Below are positions 31,952 through 43,724 of a stretch of DNA of 64,000 bases, in pieces. The position numbers and the translations under genes were made by a program. Origin of the DNA: Notolepis coatsorum. Its lineage: Eukaryota > Chordata > Actinopteri > Aulopiformes > Paralepididae. Position 1 is the first letter of the stretch, and every line of letters begins with the position of its first letter. The notes beneath the pieces were generated by a model. The model was not told the DNA's origin, ran no database searches, and worked only from the letters and a program-made list of their open reading frames with translations. The stretch is from the NCBI GenBank assembly GCA_963971535.1, contig OZ020585.1, positions 23,996,236 through 24,060,235 on the forward strand, in the 5' to 3' direction.

Positions 31952-33192
31952 TTTACATTTACATTTAGTCATTTAGCTGATGCTTTTATCCAAAGCGACT
32001 TACAAGTCATCAGGTAGGGCACAACTCTATCAGCTGAGTAACAATGTTCATCAAAGTGTTGAGTGCTACAGTGTAGGTTAGTATATTAGGACAAGTGCAT
32101 GACAGTAAGGTTAGTTAGGGTTACATAATTTTTTTTTAGATAATGGTTGAAGAAGTGTGTCTTTAGTCGATGGCGAAAGATTGGACGGGTTTTGGCTGTC
32201 CTAACTGTGGTGGGCAGTTTGTTCCACCATTGTGGGGCATGGACTGAGAAAAGGTGGCTTCTCCTTGATGACCCTCCCGGAGCTTGGATAGGAGTGGGTC
32301 TGAGATGGCCAGAAGATGCAGAGCGTAGGGGTCTTGAGGGTGTGTAGTTAGAGACCATTGACCGGAGGTAGGCGGGAGCCGTTCCCTTTGGCGCACGGTA
32401 TGCCAGGTCGAGGGCCTTGAAGCGGATTCGTGCGGCAATGGGGAGCCTGTGCAGGTCCCTAAGAAGTGGGGTGACATGGGCTGACTTTGGTAGGTTTGAG
32501 ATCAGGCGGGCCGCTGCGTTCTGAATGAGTTGAATAGGCTTGGTGGCAGTGGTCGGAAGGCCAGCAAGCAGTGCGTTGCAGTAGTCGAGGCGGGAGATGA
32601 CTGTTGATTAGATGAGGAGTTGGGTGGCTTCTTTTGTCAGGAAGGGGCGGATCCTTCTGACGTTGTTCAGGAGGAATCTGCAGGTTCTGGTTGTCGCTGC
32701 GATGTGAGCGGAGAAGTTCAACCGGCTTGTCGAGGACAACACCAAGGTTCTTGGCGGTCGGGGACGTGGTCACAGCTGCATTCTCGACTGTGATGGAAAG
32801 GTTGGTCAGGGGAGAGGATTTGGCCCGCAGGTTGAGTAATTCTGTTTTGCCTAGGTTCGGTTTGAGGTGGTTGGTTGTCATCCAGGCGGAGATGTCAGAC
32901 AGACAGGCCGAGATCCACTCGGAGACGTGGATATCTGAGGGAGGGAAGGAGAGGAAGAGTTGAGTATCATCGGCATAGCAATGATAAGAGAAGGCATGAG
33001 AGGTGATAATGTTACCCAGAGATTTAGTGTAGAGGGAGAAGAGAAGGGGTCCTAAGACCGAGCCCTGGGGGACACCCGACCGCAGGCGGCGGGTGGCCGA
33101 CAGGGTCCCTCTCCATGACACTTGGTAGGCGCGGTCATTGAGGTATGATGTCAGCCATGTCAGTGCAGAGCCAGCCACTCCCATTCCTGCGA
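31952..33192 (-). mobile_element. L2-like LINE, 5'-truncated (copy 2), 9-bp duplication
   Basis: Same family as 1-1700, opposite strand. The frame from 33186 leftwards has MGVAGSALTWLTSYLNDRAY, GVPQGSVLGPLLFSLY, YHCYADDTQLFLSFPPSD and the thumb. Frame changes occur before the C-terminal part, visible on the minus strand down to FFNHYLKK near 32140. The 3' UTR ends TCGCTTTGGATAAAAGCATC..AAATGTAAATGTAA, the usual L2 end. GGTACATAT flanks it at 31943-31951 and 33193-33201. Truncated just before the RT core, inactive. Confidence 0.92.
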
Positions 33193-33201
33193 GGTACATA
33201 T

Positions 33202-33380
33202 GAGTTCTCAGTGTGTTTGGTATATAGTAATAGTCACTGTGTATAGTATATAGTACTCAGAATATGTACATAGTAGTACTTGTACTTGTATAGTTGACAT
33301 GTTATATTATAGCTAGCTAACATTAGCTAGGTCAACAAAATAAAACTCAAAATAGAACAAAAAAATATTCTTGTGCTTTA
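33202..33380. other. No gene seen
   Basis: TATA/GTA-rich sequence continuing the flank left of the LINE (GTATATAGTACT-type strings on both sides). Confidence 0.5.
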
Positions 33381-33388
33381 GAGTAGAC

Positions 33389-34043
33389 CAGTGCTTTTCA
33401 AACTTTTTCTGTCAGGCCCCCCTTTGGCGGACCAACATATTTTGGGCCCCCCCCCCCCCCAACAAAATAGTCATGAAATGGGCCATGTTTAAATTTATTG
33501 AAATAACACCAATATCGTGACCTTTCAAATTGGCCCTATATTTTGTTTTCAGAGCTGTCATGGATGAAAAGCCAGCTTCACACAGATACTGTATGTGGTG
33601 CTGAATGGTATCAACACCTTAACTGCTGCATCATGAGATACTTGGTGGGCCATGAGATGAGATACTTGGTACTCAGCACCACACTCTGAAACTAGCTCTC
33701 TAGGTGGTATCAGATGAGATTTCAAAGAGTTCTTCCAAGAGTTTGGATGGAGATGTGTCAGGAAGCTTTGTCTCAATGTAGTCTGTAAAAGTTTTTTTTA
33801 TCCAGAGTAACTTGGTGATCCTTTTCTGTGTTTTATTAAATAATGATTTTCAGATTTTGAGAAATGGCATTTTCATGGAGAACAGTGCAGCTGCAACAGA
33901 TAGCACTTTAGTGATAATTTTCTGTAATCCCCAAAAAAAAAAAAAAAAAAAAAAAAAACGTTTTTTTAATAAATTTCAAGGCCCCCCCTGTCATGCCTCT
34001 GCGCCCCCCCTGGGGGGCGCGCCCCCCACTTTGAGAAACACTG
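33389..34043. mobile_element. hAT MITE, CAGTGCTTTTCAAAC ends, 8-bp duplication
   Basis: The left end CAGTGCTTTTCAAACTTTTT faces the right end CACTTTGAGAAACACTG, both with C/G-run subterminal regions. The 8-bp duplication GAGTAGAC is exact at 33381-33388 and 34044-34051, diagnostic of hAT. 655 bp, no transposase; an A run of about 24 lies at 33936-33958. Confidence 0.92.
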
Positions 34044-34084
34044 GAGTAGACTATCCAGGGTGTTAGTATGGCTGGTTCCAGTCG

Positions 34085-34800
34085 TCGCAGATTTACTGCT
34101 GAAATGGTCATAGATATGCCGATATGAAGGCGGCTGATTGGCGCAGTGGGCAAGGCGCTCGCCTCTAACGCAGGAGACGCAGCTCTCGGCGTTGCTACCA
34201 GCTGGCCGGTCGTTCATACTAACACAATTGGCAAGTGTTAGAGGGTGGGAAAGCCAGGGGGTGGGGATTTGACGTTGTGGACAGCGACTCCTACAGGTCG
34301 GTTTGGTGACGGCGGTGCGACGGAAGCAGGAAGTGACGGGGCAGCGTGAGCCTCCCACGCGTTACTCCTCGCCACTGAGAGTTCGAGCTGCTGCGCCGAA
34401 AAGATGCAACAGGCTGCCTCCTCGTGTACCGGAGGGGACACGTGATGCAAGGCTTCTGTCCTCACTACAACCGACCAGTGGGAGGCATAGTCTAGCAACG
34501 TTCAAGACAGGGGAGGGAATAATTGGATACACGAAATTGGGATGGGAGAAAAATTTAAATGGGGAGAAAAAGTGGATAAAAAAAATATATATGCCGATAT
34601 GAAGATTCTTCAGAGACTGGTAGGCATGGTAAACTACGTGTCAAAATTCTATGTTCATTGGATTGTGAGATTTTGAGACAACTCACACACAAAGAGAACC
34701 TGTGGGAATGGACCGACATACAAGAGCAGGCATTTCAAAGGCTGAAAAACGAAATACTCAACACACCGGTGAATATACAAATGCTTTAATCGTCCATTCT
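34085..34800 (+). mobile_element. Ty3/Gypsy pol fossil, small RT/RNase H-junction piece
   Basis: Around 34606-34790 the plus strand reads LQRLVGMVNYVSKFY and LWEWTDIQEQAFQRLKNEI, the connection region of a Ty3/Gypsy polyprotein. The S1 SINE at 34130-34588 was inserted into it. It is an old, short, multiply broken scrap without LTRs. Sequence right of 34800 is not recognised. Confidence 0.75.
34130..34588 (+). mobile_element. tRNA-derived SINE (family S1), complete, 16-bp duplication
   Basis: Head GCGGCTGATTGGCGCAGTGG, A box TTGGCGCAGTGGGCAAGG, a degenerate B-box region, shared body (GTTGTGGACAGCGACTCCTA, GTACCGGAGGGGACACGTGA) and tail GGGGAGAAAAAGTGGATAAA. The target duplication ATATGCCGATATGAAG is exact at 34114-34129 and 34589-34604. 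It sits within the Gypsy fossil. Confidence 0.92.
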
Positions 34801-35403
34801 GTAAGTTAGTGAACGGAACAGAATGAAATAACGTGTGGCTTGTGATTGGGTCTTTAATGCTCATGTGTTTCCAAGAAGTGAGTTTAAAGAAAAGCCTGGC
34901 CTGCTGAGGTGGCATCTCTTTCCTCCCACAGTGTCGGTCCTTTCCACTTCATTATTGGGCAAAAGATTCAGTCACTCAGTCATTCCTTGTCAGCGATGCC
35001 TCGATCAGAGGTAGCCTATCCAAGGGACCAGTAGAGTACGCCACAAAATAACACTGACACCAGAGAGACAACTCCTTTTTTGATTTGGGGCCATGTGGTT
35101 TTCCTCTGTTGGCAAGACACAAATACACCTTTTGCAATTTCTGACAAAAAGGATGGATCCCGCCCGCCCCTGCCAGAGGTGAGGGAAGGAAAGACCTTTT
35201 TTAATATAAAAAATGTCACAGCCACCTGCCAAGTTCCTGACACAGTTTTTAGGAATCGTCTTCAAGATCCAAACCCACTATCAATTCATTCCTCACAATC
35301 GGGGGGAAAACTCGCCGGCAATCCCAATTTACATATTAATTGACTCAAAGTTTAAGCATAATGGCACTGAAAAAACCCTGTGGCAGCATGCAGAGTCAAT
35401 ATT
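34801..35403. other. No gene recognised
   Basis: A plus-strand open stretch near 35080-35340 has no recognisable domain. It might belong to the degraded pol fossil but I see no motif to support that. Confidence 0.4.
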
Positions 35404-35655
35404 GGCTCCCTTTTAACCCTTTCACTGCCACTCTACCAAAGGGTTAACACTTTCACTGCGACAATACAGGTTCACCCTTTCACTGCCACACAACAAAGGG
35501 TTAACCCTTTCACAACCACACTACATAAGGTTAACCCTTTCACTACCACACTACAGATGGTTAACCGTCTGTAGTGTGGTACTGAAAGCCGTCTGTGGTG
35601 TGGTAGTGAAAGGTTAACCTTCGGTAGTGTGGTAATGAAACGGGTTAAAAGGAGC
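35404..35655. repeat. Foldback of 31-bp units (GGTTAACCCTTTCACTACC)
   Basis: GGCTCCCTTTTAACCC at the left is matched by GGGTTAAAAGGAGC at the right. Between them are about five units of GGTTAACCCTTTCACTACCA plus CACTACAGAT. They are followed by inverted units (TGTAGTGTGGTACTGAAAG, GGTTAACC). The whole folds on itself around 35570. Non-coding. Confidence 0.85.
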
Positions 35656-35741
35656 GGAGAAAGGATAGAATCTTACCTCATCGCTGCCTGTTCGCCTGAG
35701 GCAAGTAGAAGTACACTTAATGCATTATATAGCTCCTTCGA

Positions 35742-35836
35742 ATTACACACACACATAGACACAAGCATAGACACAAGCTCAAACACACACACCTGCACAC
35801 ACATAGACACAGGCTCAAACACACACACCTACACAC
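35742..35836. repeat. CA-rich minisatellite, left of the hAT insertion
   Basis: ACACACACATAGACACAAGC and TCAAACACACACACCT recur. The same array continues at 39875-40095 on the far side of the hAT element. Confidence 0.88.
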
Positions 35837-35907
35837 AGTGGCGGACTGGCCATCGGGACGTTCGGGACGAATCCCGATGGGCCGGAACCAAAGTGGGCTG
35901 GTCCAAA

Positions 35908-35908
<1 letters not shown>

Positions 35909-35941
<33 letters not shown>

Positions 35942-35970
35942 TAATTTTTTTTTTTTTTTTTTTTTTTTTT
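35909..35970. repeat. A run, (TA)n and T run
   Basis: About 20 A, then ATATATATATAT, then about 27 T. A simple-sequence palindrome within the hAT left end. Confidence 0.9.
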
Positions 35971-35977
35971 TGGGGGG

Positions 35978-36517
35978 GCAGTGTGTGGGCCACTAATGTG
36001 GGCTGGTGTGTGGGCCACTAACGTGGGCCGGTGTGTGGGCCAGTGTGTGGGCCAGTGTGTGGGCCACTAATGTGGGCCAGTGTGTGGGCCGGTGTGTGAG
36101 TCGGTGTGTGGGCCACTAATGTGGGCCAGTGTGTGGGCCAGTGTGTGGGCCAGTGTGTGGGCCAGTATGTGGGCCGGTGTGTGGGCCGGTGTGTGGGCCA
36201 GTATGTGGGCCAGTGTGTGGGCCAGTGTGTGGGCCACTAATGTGGGCCAGTGTGTGGGCCGGTGTGTGAGTCGGTGTGTGGGCCACTAATGTGGGCCAGT
36301 GTGTGGGCCAGTGTGTGGGCCAGTGTGTGGGCCAGTATGTGGGCCGGTGTGTGGGCCGGTGTGTGGGCCAGTATGTGGGCCAGTGTGTGGGCCAGTGTGT
36401 GAGTCGGTGTGTGGGCCACTAATGTGGGCCAGTGTGTGGGCCGGTGTGTGGGCCAGTATGTGGGCCGGTGTGTGGGCCGGTGTGTGGGCCAGTATGTGGG
36501 CCATTGTGTGGGCCGGC
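35978..36517. repeat. 12-bp subterminal repeats of the hAT, about 45 copies
   Basis: Unit GTGTGGGCCAGT/GTGTGGGCCGGT with punctuating CACTAATGTGGGCC and GTGTGAGTCGGT variants. A longer block of about 180 bp is repeated (36057-36236 versus 36237-36417). A short, related set is near the right end (39781-39830). hAT transposases bind subterminal repeats; here they have expanded. Long frames of CGPVCGP or WASVWAS type are artefacts. Confidence 0.93.
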
Positions 36518-36539
36518 AATAAAACAATAAACAAGTTGC

Positions 36540-37130
36540 ATAAACTAAATCGGATTAAAAATGATCACAGTTCTGGTTTGCCTTAAGATGCAGTTTAAGA
36601 TGGGTCTTGAACATGGAGTATGTAGGGCACTCTCTAATCACAACTGGTAGGCTATTCCAGTAGTTACCACCTTTAACAGAGAACACAGTTTTTGCAAAGG
36701 TAGTATACCGAAAAGGCACCTTACAGTCCCCTCTACTGATGGCCCTGGTGGTAATGCCAGTGTCTGCTTTCTGTTGGATGAACTCATTCAATGGGGGAGG
36801 GGCAAGTCCATGCAGAACCTTGTTGCATGTTATGTTTTTCTAAAACATTACAGTGATGAAATGAAATTGGTTTCCTATCAAACACTTTTATGGCTTTTTT
36901 GTAGAGTAATTCTATTGGTGTAAGAGTAGTGACATATGAAAGAGACCAGTTGATAAAACAGTACTCGATGTGTGATAAAATCATTGAATGCAGAAACATC
37001 CTTGCAGCATTAACTGGCAGGCAGGGCCTGATCTGCCTGAAGTTTTCGATGTTAAACTTGACTGTTTGTCACTTTCTTCACATGACTTTTTGAAGGTCAA
37101 TGTAGAGTCCAATGTGACCCCAAGATACTT
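36540..37130 (-). mobile_element. CR1/L2-group LINE, C-terminal RT relic
   Basis: Minus strand from about 36999: MILSHIEYCFINWSLSYVTT, ELLYKKAIKVFDRKPISFHH. After a frame change, TTRAISRGDCKVPFRYTTFA and NYWNSLPVVIRE..FKTHLKLHLK follow near 36560-36790. These are the C-terminal signatures of a fish LINE protein. No 3' tail seen. It lies inside the 4.0-kb hAT. Confidence 0.82.
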
Positions 37131-37149
37131 GAATTAATGGGATCATCCT

Positions 37150-37398
37150 TATGTTCCCCGGGTCCTATGTTCCCCGGGTCCTATGTTCCCCGCTTGATTG
37201 ATTAATAGATTGACATTTTTATTAATTTCTATTATTTTATTAATTATGAATGTCCGCCTTGTTTCGAACTGGTTAAGCTTAGGCCCTCTTTCGAACTGGT
37301 TACGGTTAGAGTTTGGAATCAGGGCTGGTGGTCTAAAAATTTCAATCAATCAAAGCGGGGAACATAGAACCCGGGGAACATAGGACCCGGGGAACATA
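37150..37398. repeat. Foldback element, TTCGAA family, in the hAT
   Basis: Arms 37150-37203 and 37343-37398 are reverse complements and themselves hold three GGTCCTATGTTCCCCGG-type units each. The centre carries GAATGTCCGCCTTGTTTCGA, CTGGTTAAGCTTAGGCCCTC, TTTCGAACTGGTTACGG, the same core as the palindrome at 4834-5225 and the foldback at 47973-48394. Confidence 0.82.
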
Positions 37399-37617
37399 GA
37401 CATGCTCCCGAATTAATGTACAATGTCCAGCTCCGCCTCTCCCAGAAACACATTAGAGTGAGTGACCTCTACTGGTGACTTTGTGAACATCATAGACACT
37501 GTTTTCTTGGTGTTAAGTGAAAGACATGCTTTTGTTTTTGTCTTGAATGAGACATGAGACATCAGTGAATGAGATTCACGTTTCCTCCCAACCGCGAGTA
37601 GGCCTAGAAGCGCAGAA

Positions 37618-37813
37618 ATGGAGAACGAAAAAAAAACAAAAAAAAGTGGAGCTGAAAAAGCTAGAATAAAAAAACAAAAATTGCTAATAAAAGATGCAGA
37701 ACAATGTTCTAAAATTACAGACATGTTTAGTAGAGGAAGGGCTCTCGTTAGAGTAGCTGCTGCTGCTAATAATGATGAAGTTCAAGTGGAAGGAACCAAC
37801 AGTAACATGACAG
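37618..37813 (+). CDS. hAT transposase, first exon relic
   Basis: Begins MENEKKTKKSGAEKARIKKQ, continues with SKITDMF and an Ala/Asn-rich linker, and ends at ATGACAG before GTGCGT, a good splice donor (37814). The basic K-x-K-SGAEK start followed by a K-I-T-x-F-like motif is typical of the N-terminus of hAT transposases with a TTF-type zinc finger. The frame is open for 65 codons. Downstream exons (zinc finger, RNase H-like core, dimerisation domain) are not recognisable, so no working enzyme is expected. Open sequence around 39060-39250 (SSHHSPTSPSSLVTPTPS) may be a later relic. Confidence 0.65.
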
Positions 37814-38474
37814 GTGCGTGCAGTAGCCTAGTGCATATTCTACTGTTGGTGTCTGCCGGTTCATGAGGGCTAGCTAGCCTATACTAGCTCTTGCAGTGAT
37901 TTCAGTCATTCTATTACAAGACAATGTGCTTTCCGTATTCCTGATTCCTTACAGCACGTGGACATAAATAGTCGTGACTCGTGAAGTTTTTTCTCTGACT
38001 AAAAGTTTAGTTAGCAATGTTAGGACTAGTGCCCACCACAGCATCAGAAGCTAAAGTGCTAACCTAGAGAGCCAATCAGAACCTAGGACGGGCTGCAAAT
38101 TAATCGGCTACTAATATTATAATAGTAAATACTAAAATAAAATACTATTATGTTCCCTTCCAAATTTTCATGTTGATATAATATTGGTAATCTAATTGAT
38201 TGAATTGATTAGTTGCCATTTGACATGCTTAAATAAGATGTACCTTAGAATTCCCAACTGTTAGCCATGTTCTCGATATGATTAGTCTCATCTACATGTT
38301 TGTAAATAACCACAGCTAACTAGCTTAAGCTAACAACTCGGTCAACTACTACCCCGTAGTTAAACAAATGTGATTGCATATAACAGCTAACTGCTACAGC
38401 TAAGTTGGTAGTTAGCCTATTCCATTAATGTTGAATGTATATTTTTCAAATTGTGTATTATAATGTGTATATTT

Positions 38475-38830
38475 TAGTGATGTCCGATATTATCGGCCTA
38501 CCGATATTGGCATTAAAATGTGATATCGGAAATTATCGGTATCTGTTTTCAAAAAAAGAAAAATTAAATATTTTTATTTTTTATATTTATTTAACCTTTA
38601 TTTACCCAGGCAAGCAAGTAAGAACAAATTCTGATTTTATTTATTGTCAAAAGTATGCATAATGTTGTGTTAATTCCACAACAAGAGATATGTAATGTTA
38701 ATTACCTGAAATTATTCGTTTTTTGGGGGGGAAACCCTGCATATATTGGTATCGGTTGATATCGGTATCGGAAATGTAAGTGTTGGACTATATCGGATAT
38801 CGGTAAAAAAGCCAATATCGAACATCCCTA
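38475..38830. mobile_element. hAT MITE (TAGTGATGTCCGATA), 8-bp duplication GTATATTT
   Basis: Ends TAGTGATGTCCGATATTATC and CCAATATCGAACATCCCTA are flanked by GTATATTT at 38467-38474 and 38831-38838. Interior ATTTAACCTTTATTTACCCA. About 356 bp, no ORF. The second copy, 50831-51165, is about 85-90 percent alike by eye. It lies inside the 4.0-kb hAT, hence younger than it. Confidence 0.93.
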
Positions 38831-39249
38831 GTATATTTGTATCTTCTTCCTTACTGCCCCCACTACTGGGTCCATCACTACTAGCACAGATTTCAACTTT
38901 ATTTTCAATTCTAGTGAAGATAACATGTTTTTCTCTATTGGATGAAATGGTGCAGCGATAAAAACATTGTATTCAAACATTTTATTCAATAAAGCCTCAA
39001 CAAAGAGTTGGAACAGCATACAGAATATAGATGTGATGTCAGTCTGAATCAGAGCATTCTCTGCCTCATTGAATTCTGAATAATCAGATTCCAATGAACC
39101 CTCAAATTCTGAAAATGGGAGTAGTCACCACTCACCAACTTCCCCATCTTCTCTAGTCACCCCCACACCTTCTATTTGACCCATGACTTCTCAGCAGAGC
39201 CCAGACAAAACTTCCCTTTTCCTAGCAACTCTGCTAATACTGAGTCACT

Positions 39250-39400
<151 letters not shown>

Positions 39401-39633
39401 TGGAGGAAGTGGGGGGTCTTTCGATGTTGATTAAACGGCAAGCAACTAATGTCATGAGTGCCAAATTAAAGGACAATAAATCCAATCTAACTGAAATTGT
39501 GTAGCACAGACCTTTCTATGGATCAAAACCTCAATATTATTATGGTGTAGTTAATACTTCATGTATCCTTAATCCCTAGGCTAATGAGGCACTAAGATGT
39601 TACTAAAAAGTAAAAAGCCAAAGTAACGGTATA

Positions 39634-39635
<2 letters not shown>

Positions 39636-39666
<31 letters not shown>
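39636..39666. repeat. (GT)n microsatellite
   Basis: About 14 GT units. Confidence 0.92.
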
Positions 39667-39667
<1 letters not shown>

Positions 39668-39874
39668 CTGTGCACGAGTGCACATCTAGGGGCGGGGTGT
39701 AGATTTGGTCTCCCTGATGTTGACTCCTTAGCCACAGCCTTGGGTTGTTTAATACTGGACAAGTGTTTCATAACGGCCGTTGTGTGGGCCGGTTTCGGGG
39801 CCGGTGCGTGGGCCGGTGTGTGGGCTGGTGCGTCTGAATGTCCCGGGCTGAATTTGTGTCCCAGTCCGCCACTG

Positions 39875-40095
39875 CCTACACACATAGACACAAGCTCAAA
39901 CACACACACATAGATAGGCTAAAACACACACACCTGCACACACATAGACACAGGCTCAAACACACACACCTACACACATAAGACACAAGCTCAAACACAC
40001 ACACATAGACAGGCTAAAACACACACACCTACACGCATAGGCACAGGCTCGAACACACATACATAGACACAGGCTAAAACACACACACCTTCTAA
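39875..40095. repeat. CA-rich minisatellite, right of the hAT insertion
   Basis: Five or six units of ACACACATAGACACAGGCTC plus AAACACACACACCT. It continues the array at 35742-35836. Confidence 0.9.
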
Positions 40096-40242
40096 TCAAA
40101 GCTCAGGGCACTTCAGTTGCTGTCTTACGCAACTGGCCCCCAGGGGCCCTTGGCTTGGAGTGATTAATGCCTGTTCTGTCACATAAAGAGCGCTTCATCA
40201 ACCCAACAACAAGTGGCTCCCAGCAGTCCCCACCCTATCCCT

Positions 40243-40949
<707 letters not shown>

Positions 40950-40951
40950 TA

Positions 40952-41694
40952 GGGCGCTTTCACATATAGGTTTGGTGGACTCGGTGCGGACTCGGTGCGG
41001 TTCGGGGGGTGAAGTTGCAACATTGTTGCATTCTTCATATGGTTCGGTCTGCATTCACATTGCAATTTGTCAAGTGCACCAAACTTTCTGAACAATGTCA
41101 CGCGGTCGAAAAGGGCGCTCGTCTATTGGACACAATAGAGAGTGGAAATGTGTGGGTGTGACTGCGAGCGTGTGTGCGCGCGCACGCGTGTGTGACTGCC
41201 AGCCCTGTCTGACTCCAGATCAGCGGAGGCTCACATTTTTCAGTCGGTGGTAGGGTGACCAGGTGTCCCGCTTTTGGTTGTACTGTCCCACCATTTGACC
41301 GAATGTACCGCGTCCCGCATATTGAGAGGATGTCCCTCTTTTCGAAGCAAAAAAAAAAACATAGGTCTAAAAGCCCCTCCCTACAGTAAACGTAGCAACC
41401 CGCCTCTTGTCCATACACATTGCTCTGCTCGTGACGCTACCTCATATCGCAGAGCTGATTGGTTAGGTTTAGCGCTCTGCTCGTGAGAGTCGTGACTCAC
41501 TTCCTATATTTGGTCCGCGTTTGGTCCGATGAAGCGAACCGAGACCTACGTTTTCAGGCGGACCAGAGTTTGCGTGTTTGGTCTGCACCAGAGTTCGACT
41601 GAGCATTCACACCACCCCCAAAAAAGCGGACTATCCGAGAAAACGAACTCTGGTCCGATAGTCTGGACCAAACAGCTCTGGTGTGAAAGCACCC
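40952..41694. mobile_element. Non-autonomous DNA element with GGGCGCTTTCACA ends
   Basis: The left end AGGGCGCTTTCACATATAGG faces the right end GGTGTGAAAGCACCCT. The subterminal parts contain GGTTTGGTGGACT..GGTGCGG and the reverse-complementary GTCTGGACCAAACAGCTC. No clear target duplication. An A run is at 41349-41360, and GGTAGGGTGACCAGGTGTCC near 41250 may be an older nested piece. Confidence 0.65.
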
Positions 41695-41799
41695 TTATAT
41701 ATCAATGCTGCATAGTCTTTACATCAATATCATATCGCAGATTGGAATCTTGGTCCCCTCATATCTCAAACTGAACTAATTGGATATGCTTAAAGGAAC

Positions 41800-41944
41800 A
41801 CGCCAACATTAGCTTACCGTCTTCTCCAGAGAGAGAGACAAGAAGATAGATACCAGTGTCCTCTCTGTGAGTTTAGTAGAAAGCTATCAGTATGTTAGCC
41901 TAGTTTAGCACAATGAATGGAAGCGGACATGACCGGTTAGCCTT
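41800..41944. repeat. Palindromic repeat W, left arm
   Basis: TTAGCTTACCGTCTTCTCCA through TAGTTTAGCACAATGAATGG and CATGACCGGTTAGCC is the reverse complement, with differences, of 49567-49690. The 7.6-kb hAT sits in its loop. Confidence 0.85.
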
Positions 41945-42492
41945 CGGGAGAGCAAGGCCAGATTAAGAATTCAGAGGCCTCTGGGCCAAACTCTTGTGGA
42001 GGCCCCCACACACACATACACGTGCACGCACGCACAGTGGCGTTTTTATATGTAAAACATTGGTGGGGCAGCCACTAACCAAGGTTATACAACGGCATGC
42101 AAATTTCTCTATTCTGATTGGCTGAAACAGTCCATTTACACGTATGTATTGCGATCAGTCCACGCTTGCTGGCCCAGGACCCGCCCACAACCGAATCACA
42201 TCACATCAATCCGCCGGATCACAAGAAGGTGGACAATAATCTTTACAAATGGATATGTTGATAGCGACTAAACGACTAAATATAAAGCGATTCTGTCACA
42301 GCGAATGTCTTAGTCGTTTAAACAATGTTGGATGATGTAATTGATGGGTCTTGAATCATTCTGTAACAAAAGAAAAATCGCGGATTGATTGATTGATTAA
42401 TTTTCAATTTTCTTTTCAATTTCTTTTTCCTTTTGACTGTCAGCGCTCGCTCTAGTCTCCACCCACCGCCACACACCGCCACCCCCCCCCCC

Positions 42493-42645
<153 letters not shown>

Positions 42646-42719
42646 CCTGCAACGCGGGGGATAGTCAGACTGAGAGAGAGCTGGGTGCTGCGCTGTTCTA
42701 AGTGAGCATGGCCTATTGA

Positions 42720-42815
42720 GTTGATTGATTGATTGATTGCTAATTTTATTACTGTACGCTTGGTTTCCAACTGGTTAAGTTTAGGCCCTCTACAGTAGGT
42801 TTAAAAAAATAAATA
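42720..42815. repeat. Partial foldback sequence, TTCGAA family
   Basis: GATTGATTGATTGATTG, then GTTTCCAACTGGTTAAGTTT and AGGCCCTCTACAG, match one side of the core at 37243-37290. One arm only. Confidence 0.55.
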
Positions 42816-42914
42816 AAAGAATAGGGCGAAGAAATTTTTTTTTCCCTATAGGGCAAAGAAAACTTTTTAATTTGTTTTACCTACTTTCTATAGAAGCATC
42901 TAAGAATGAAGTTC

Positions 42915-43013
42915 TATGGAAAGTAGGTCTGCATTCCCTTAACAATTGTGTGTATTGAGCCGTACTGTATTGTACCCATTCTGCATCTGGTAATACAATT
43001 TTCAATCAATCAT
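42915..43013 (+). mobile_element. Family B LINE, 3' terminal scrap, plus strand
   Basis: GTCTGCATTCCCTTAACAAT, then GTACTGTATTGTACCCATTC and TTTTCAATCAATCA, is the end of family B seen at 2994-3090. The minus-strand copy of the same family begins 1.1 kb to the right. Confidence 0.78.
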
Positions 43014-43160
43014 TCCAATAATACACAGTTGGATGTGTTAGTTGGTTGGATGCACTTCAAGCTGCTTCCACATGAGGCAACTTCTCTCAATCATTCCAAT
43101 AATACACAGTTGGATGTGTTAGTTGGTTGGATGCACTTCCGATCTGCTTCCACATGGAGG
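43007..43160. repeat. Tandem duplication, about 80 bp x 2
   Basis: TCAATCATTCCAATAATACA and CAGTTGGATGTGTTAGTTGG occur at 43007 and again at 43088, each followed by TTGGATGCACTTC and CTGCTTCCACATG. Confidence 0.9.
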
Positions 43161-43309
43161 CAAATTGTCTTTTTTGTAGTTGTGGGAACTACTTTTTCTG
43201 GCGGATGGTTTTTTCAATAAATCTTCGATTAATGTGTGTTTATTGTATAGAAATAAGGTTGGATGAATGTGGCAGTTGTATAAAAGCTTTACACCACTTG
43301 CAGTCGTGA

Positions 43310-43378
43310 TTTGTGAACAATAAACCATGCCTAGGGGGATCTAACGACCACCCCTAGGCATGGTTTATTGTTCACAAA
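43310..43378. repeat. Perfect hairpin, 28-bp arms, 13-base spacer
   Basis: 43310-43337 (TTTGTGAACAATAAACCATG + CCTAGGGG) is the exact reverse complement of 43351-43378. It lies within the 7.6-kb hAT. It could be a MITE end or a small-RNA-like hairpin; nothing in the sequence decides. Confidence 0.9.
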
Positions 43379-43724
43379 CCACTCCTGCCTGTGATGTAAT
43401 GCTTAACTACATACCAGGCAAACTACAGTAATCAAAATGACAGTAATCCTGCTACTGATGCGTTTTAACACGTCAACAAACAGCTATCCATCGAGAGAGA
43501 GAAAGTATAGTTGAGGAAAATGTATTATATTCCCTGTCTGCCAAAGTTATTGACAGGGTACCACACAATATATTATACTTTATTGTTCAGTTATTCTGTC
43601 AGTTTCATGATGGCTTTGTTTGAAAAGGTTAAATGCAGGAAAACACAACCAGAAAATGTTCATTTTTGATAACTTTAATATTTCAACAACAAAGAAACAA
43701 AGAAAGAACAGTTCTGCAACAGTG
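43379..43724. other. No gene seen
   Basis: AT-rich, no repeat family recognised. Confidence 0.5.

Noticed and set aside
36080-36586. Cys/Gly/Pro- and Trp/Ala-Ser-rich frames
   Set aside because: Translations of the 12-bp subterminal repeats of the hAT.
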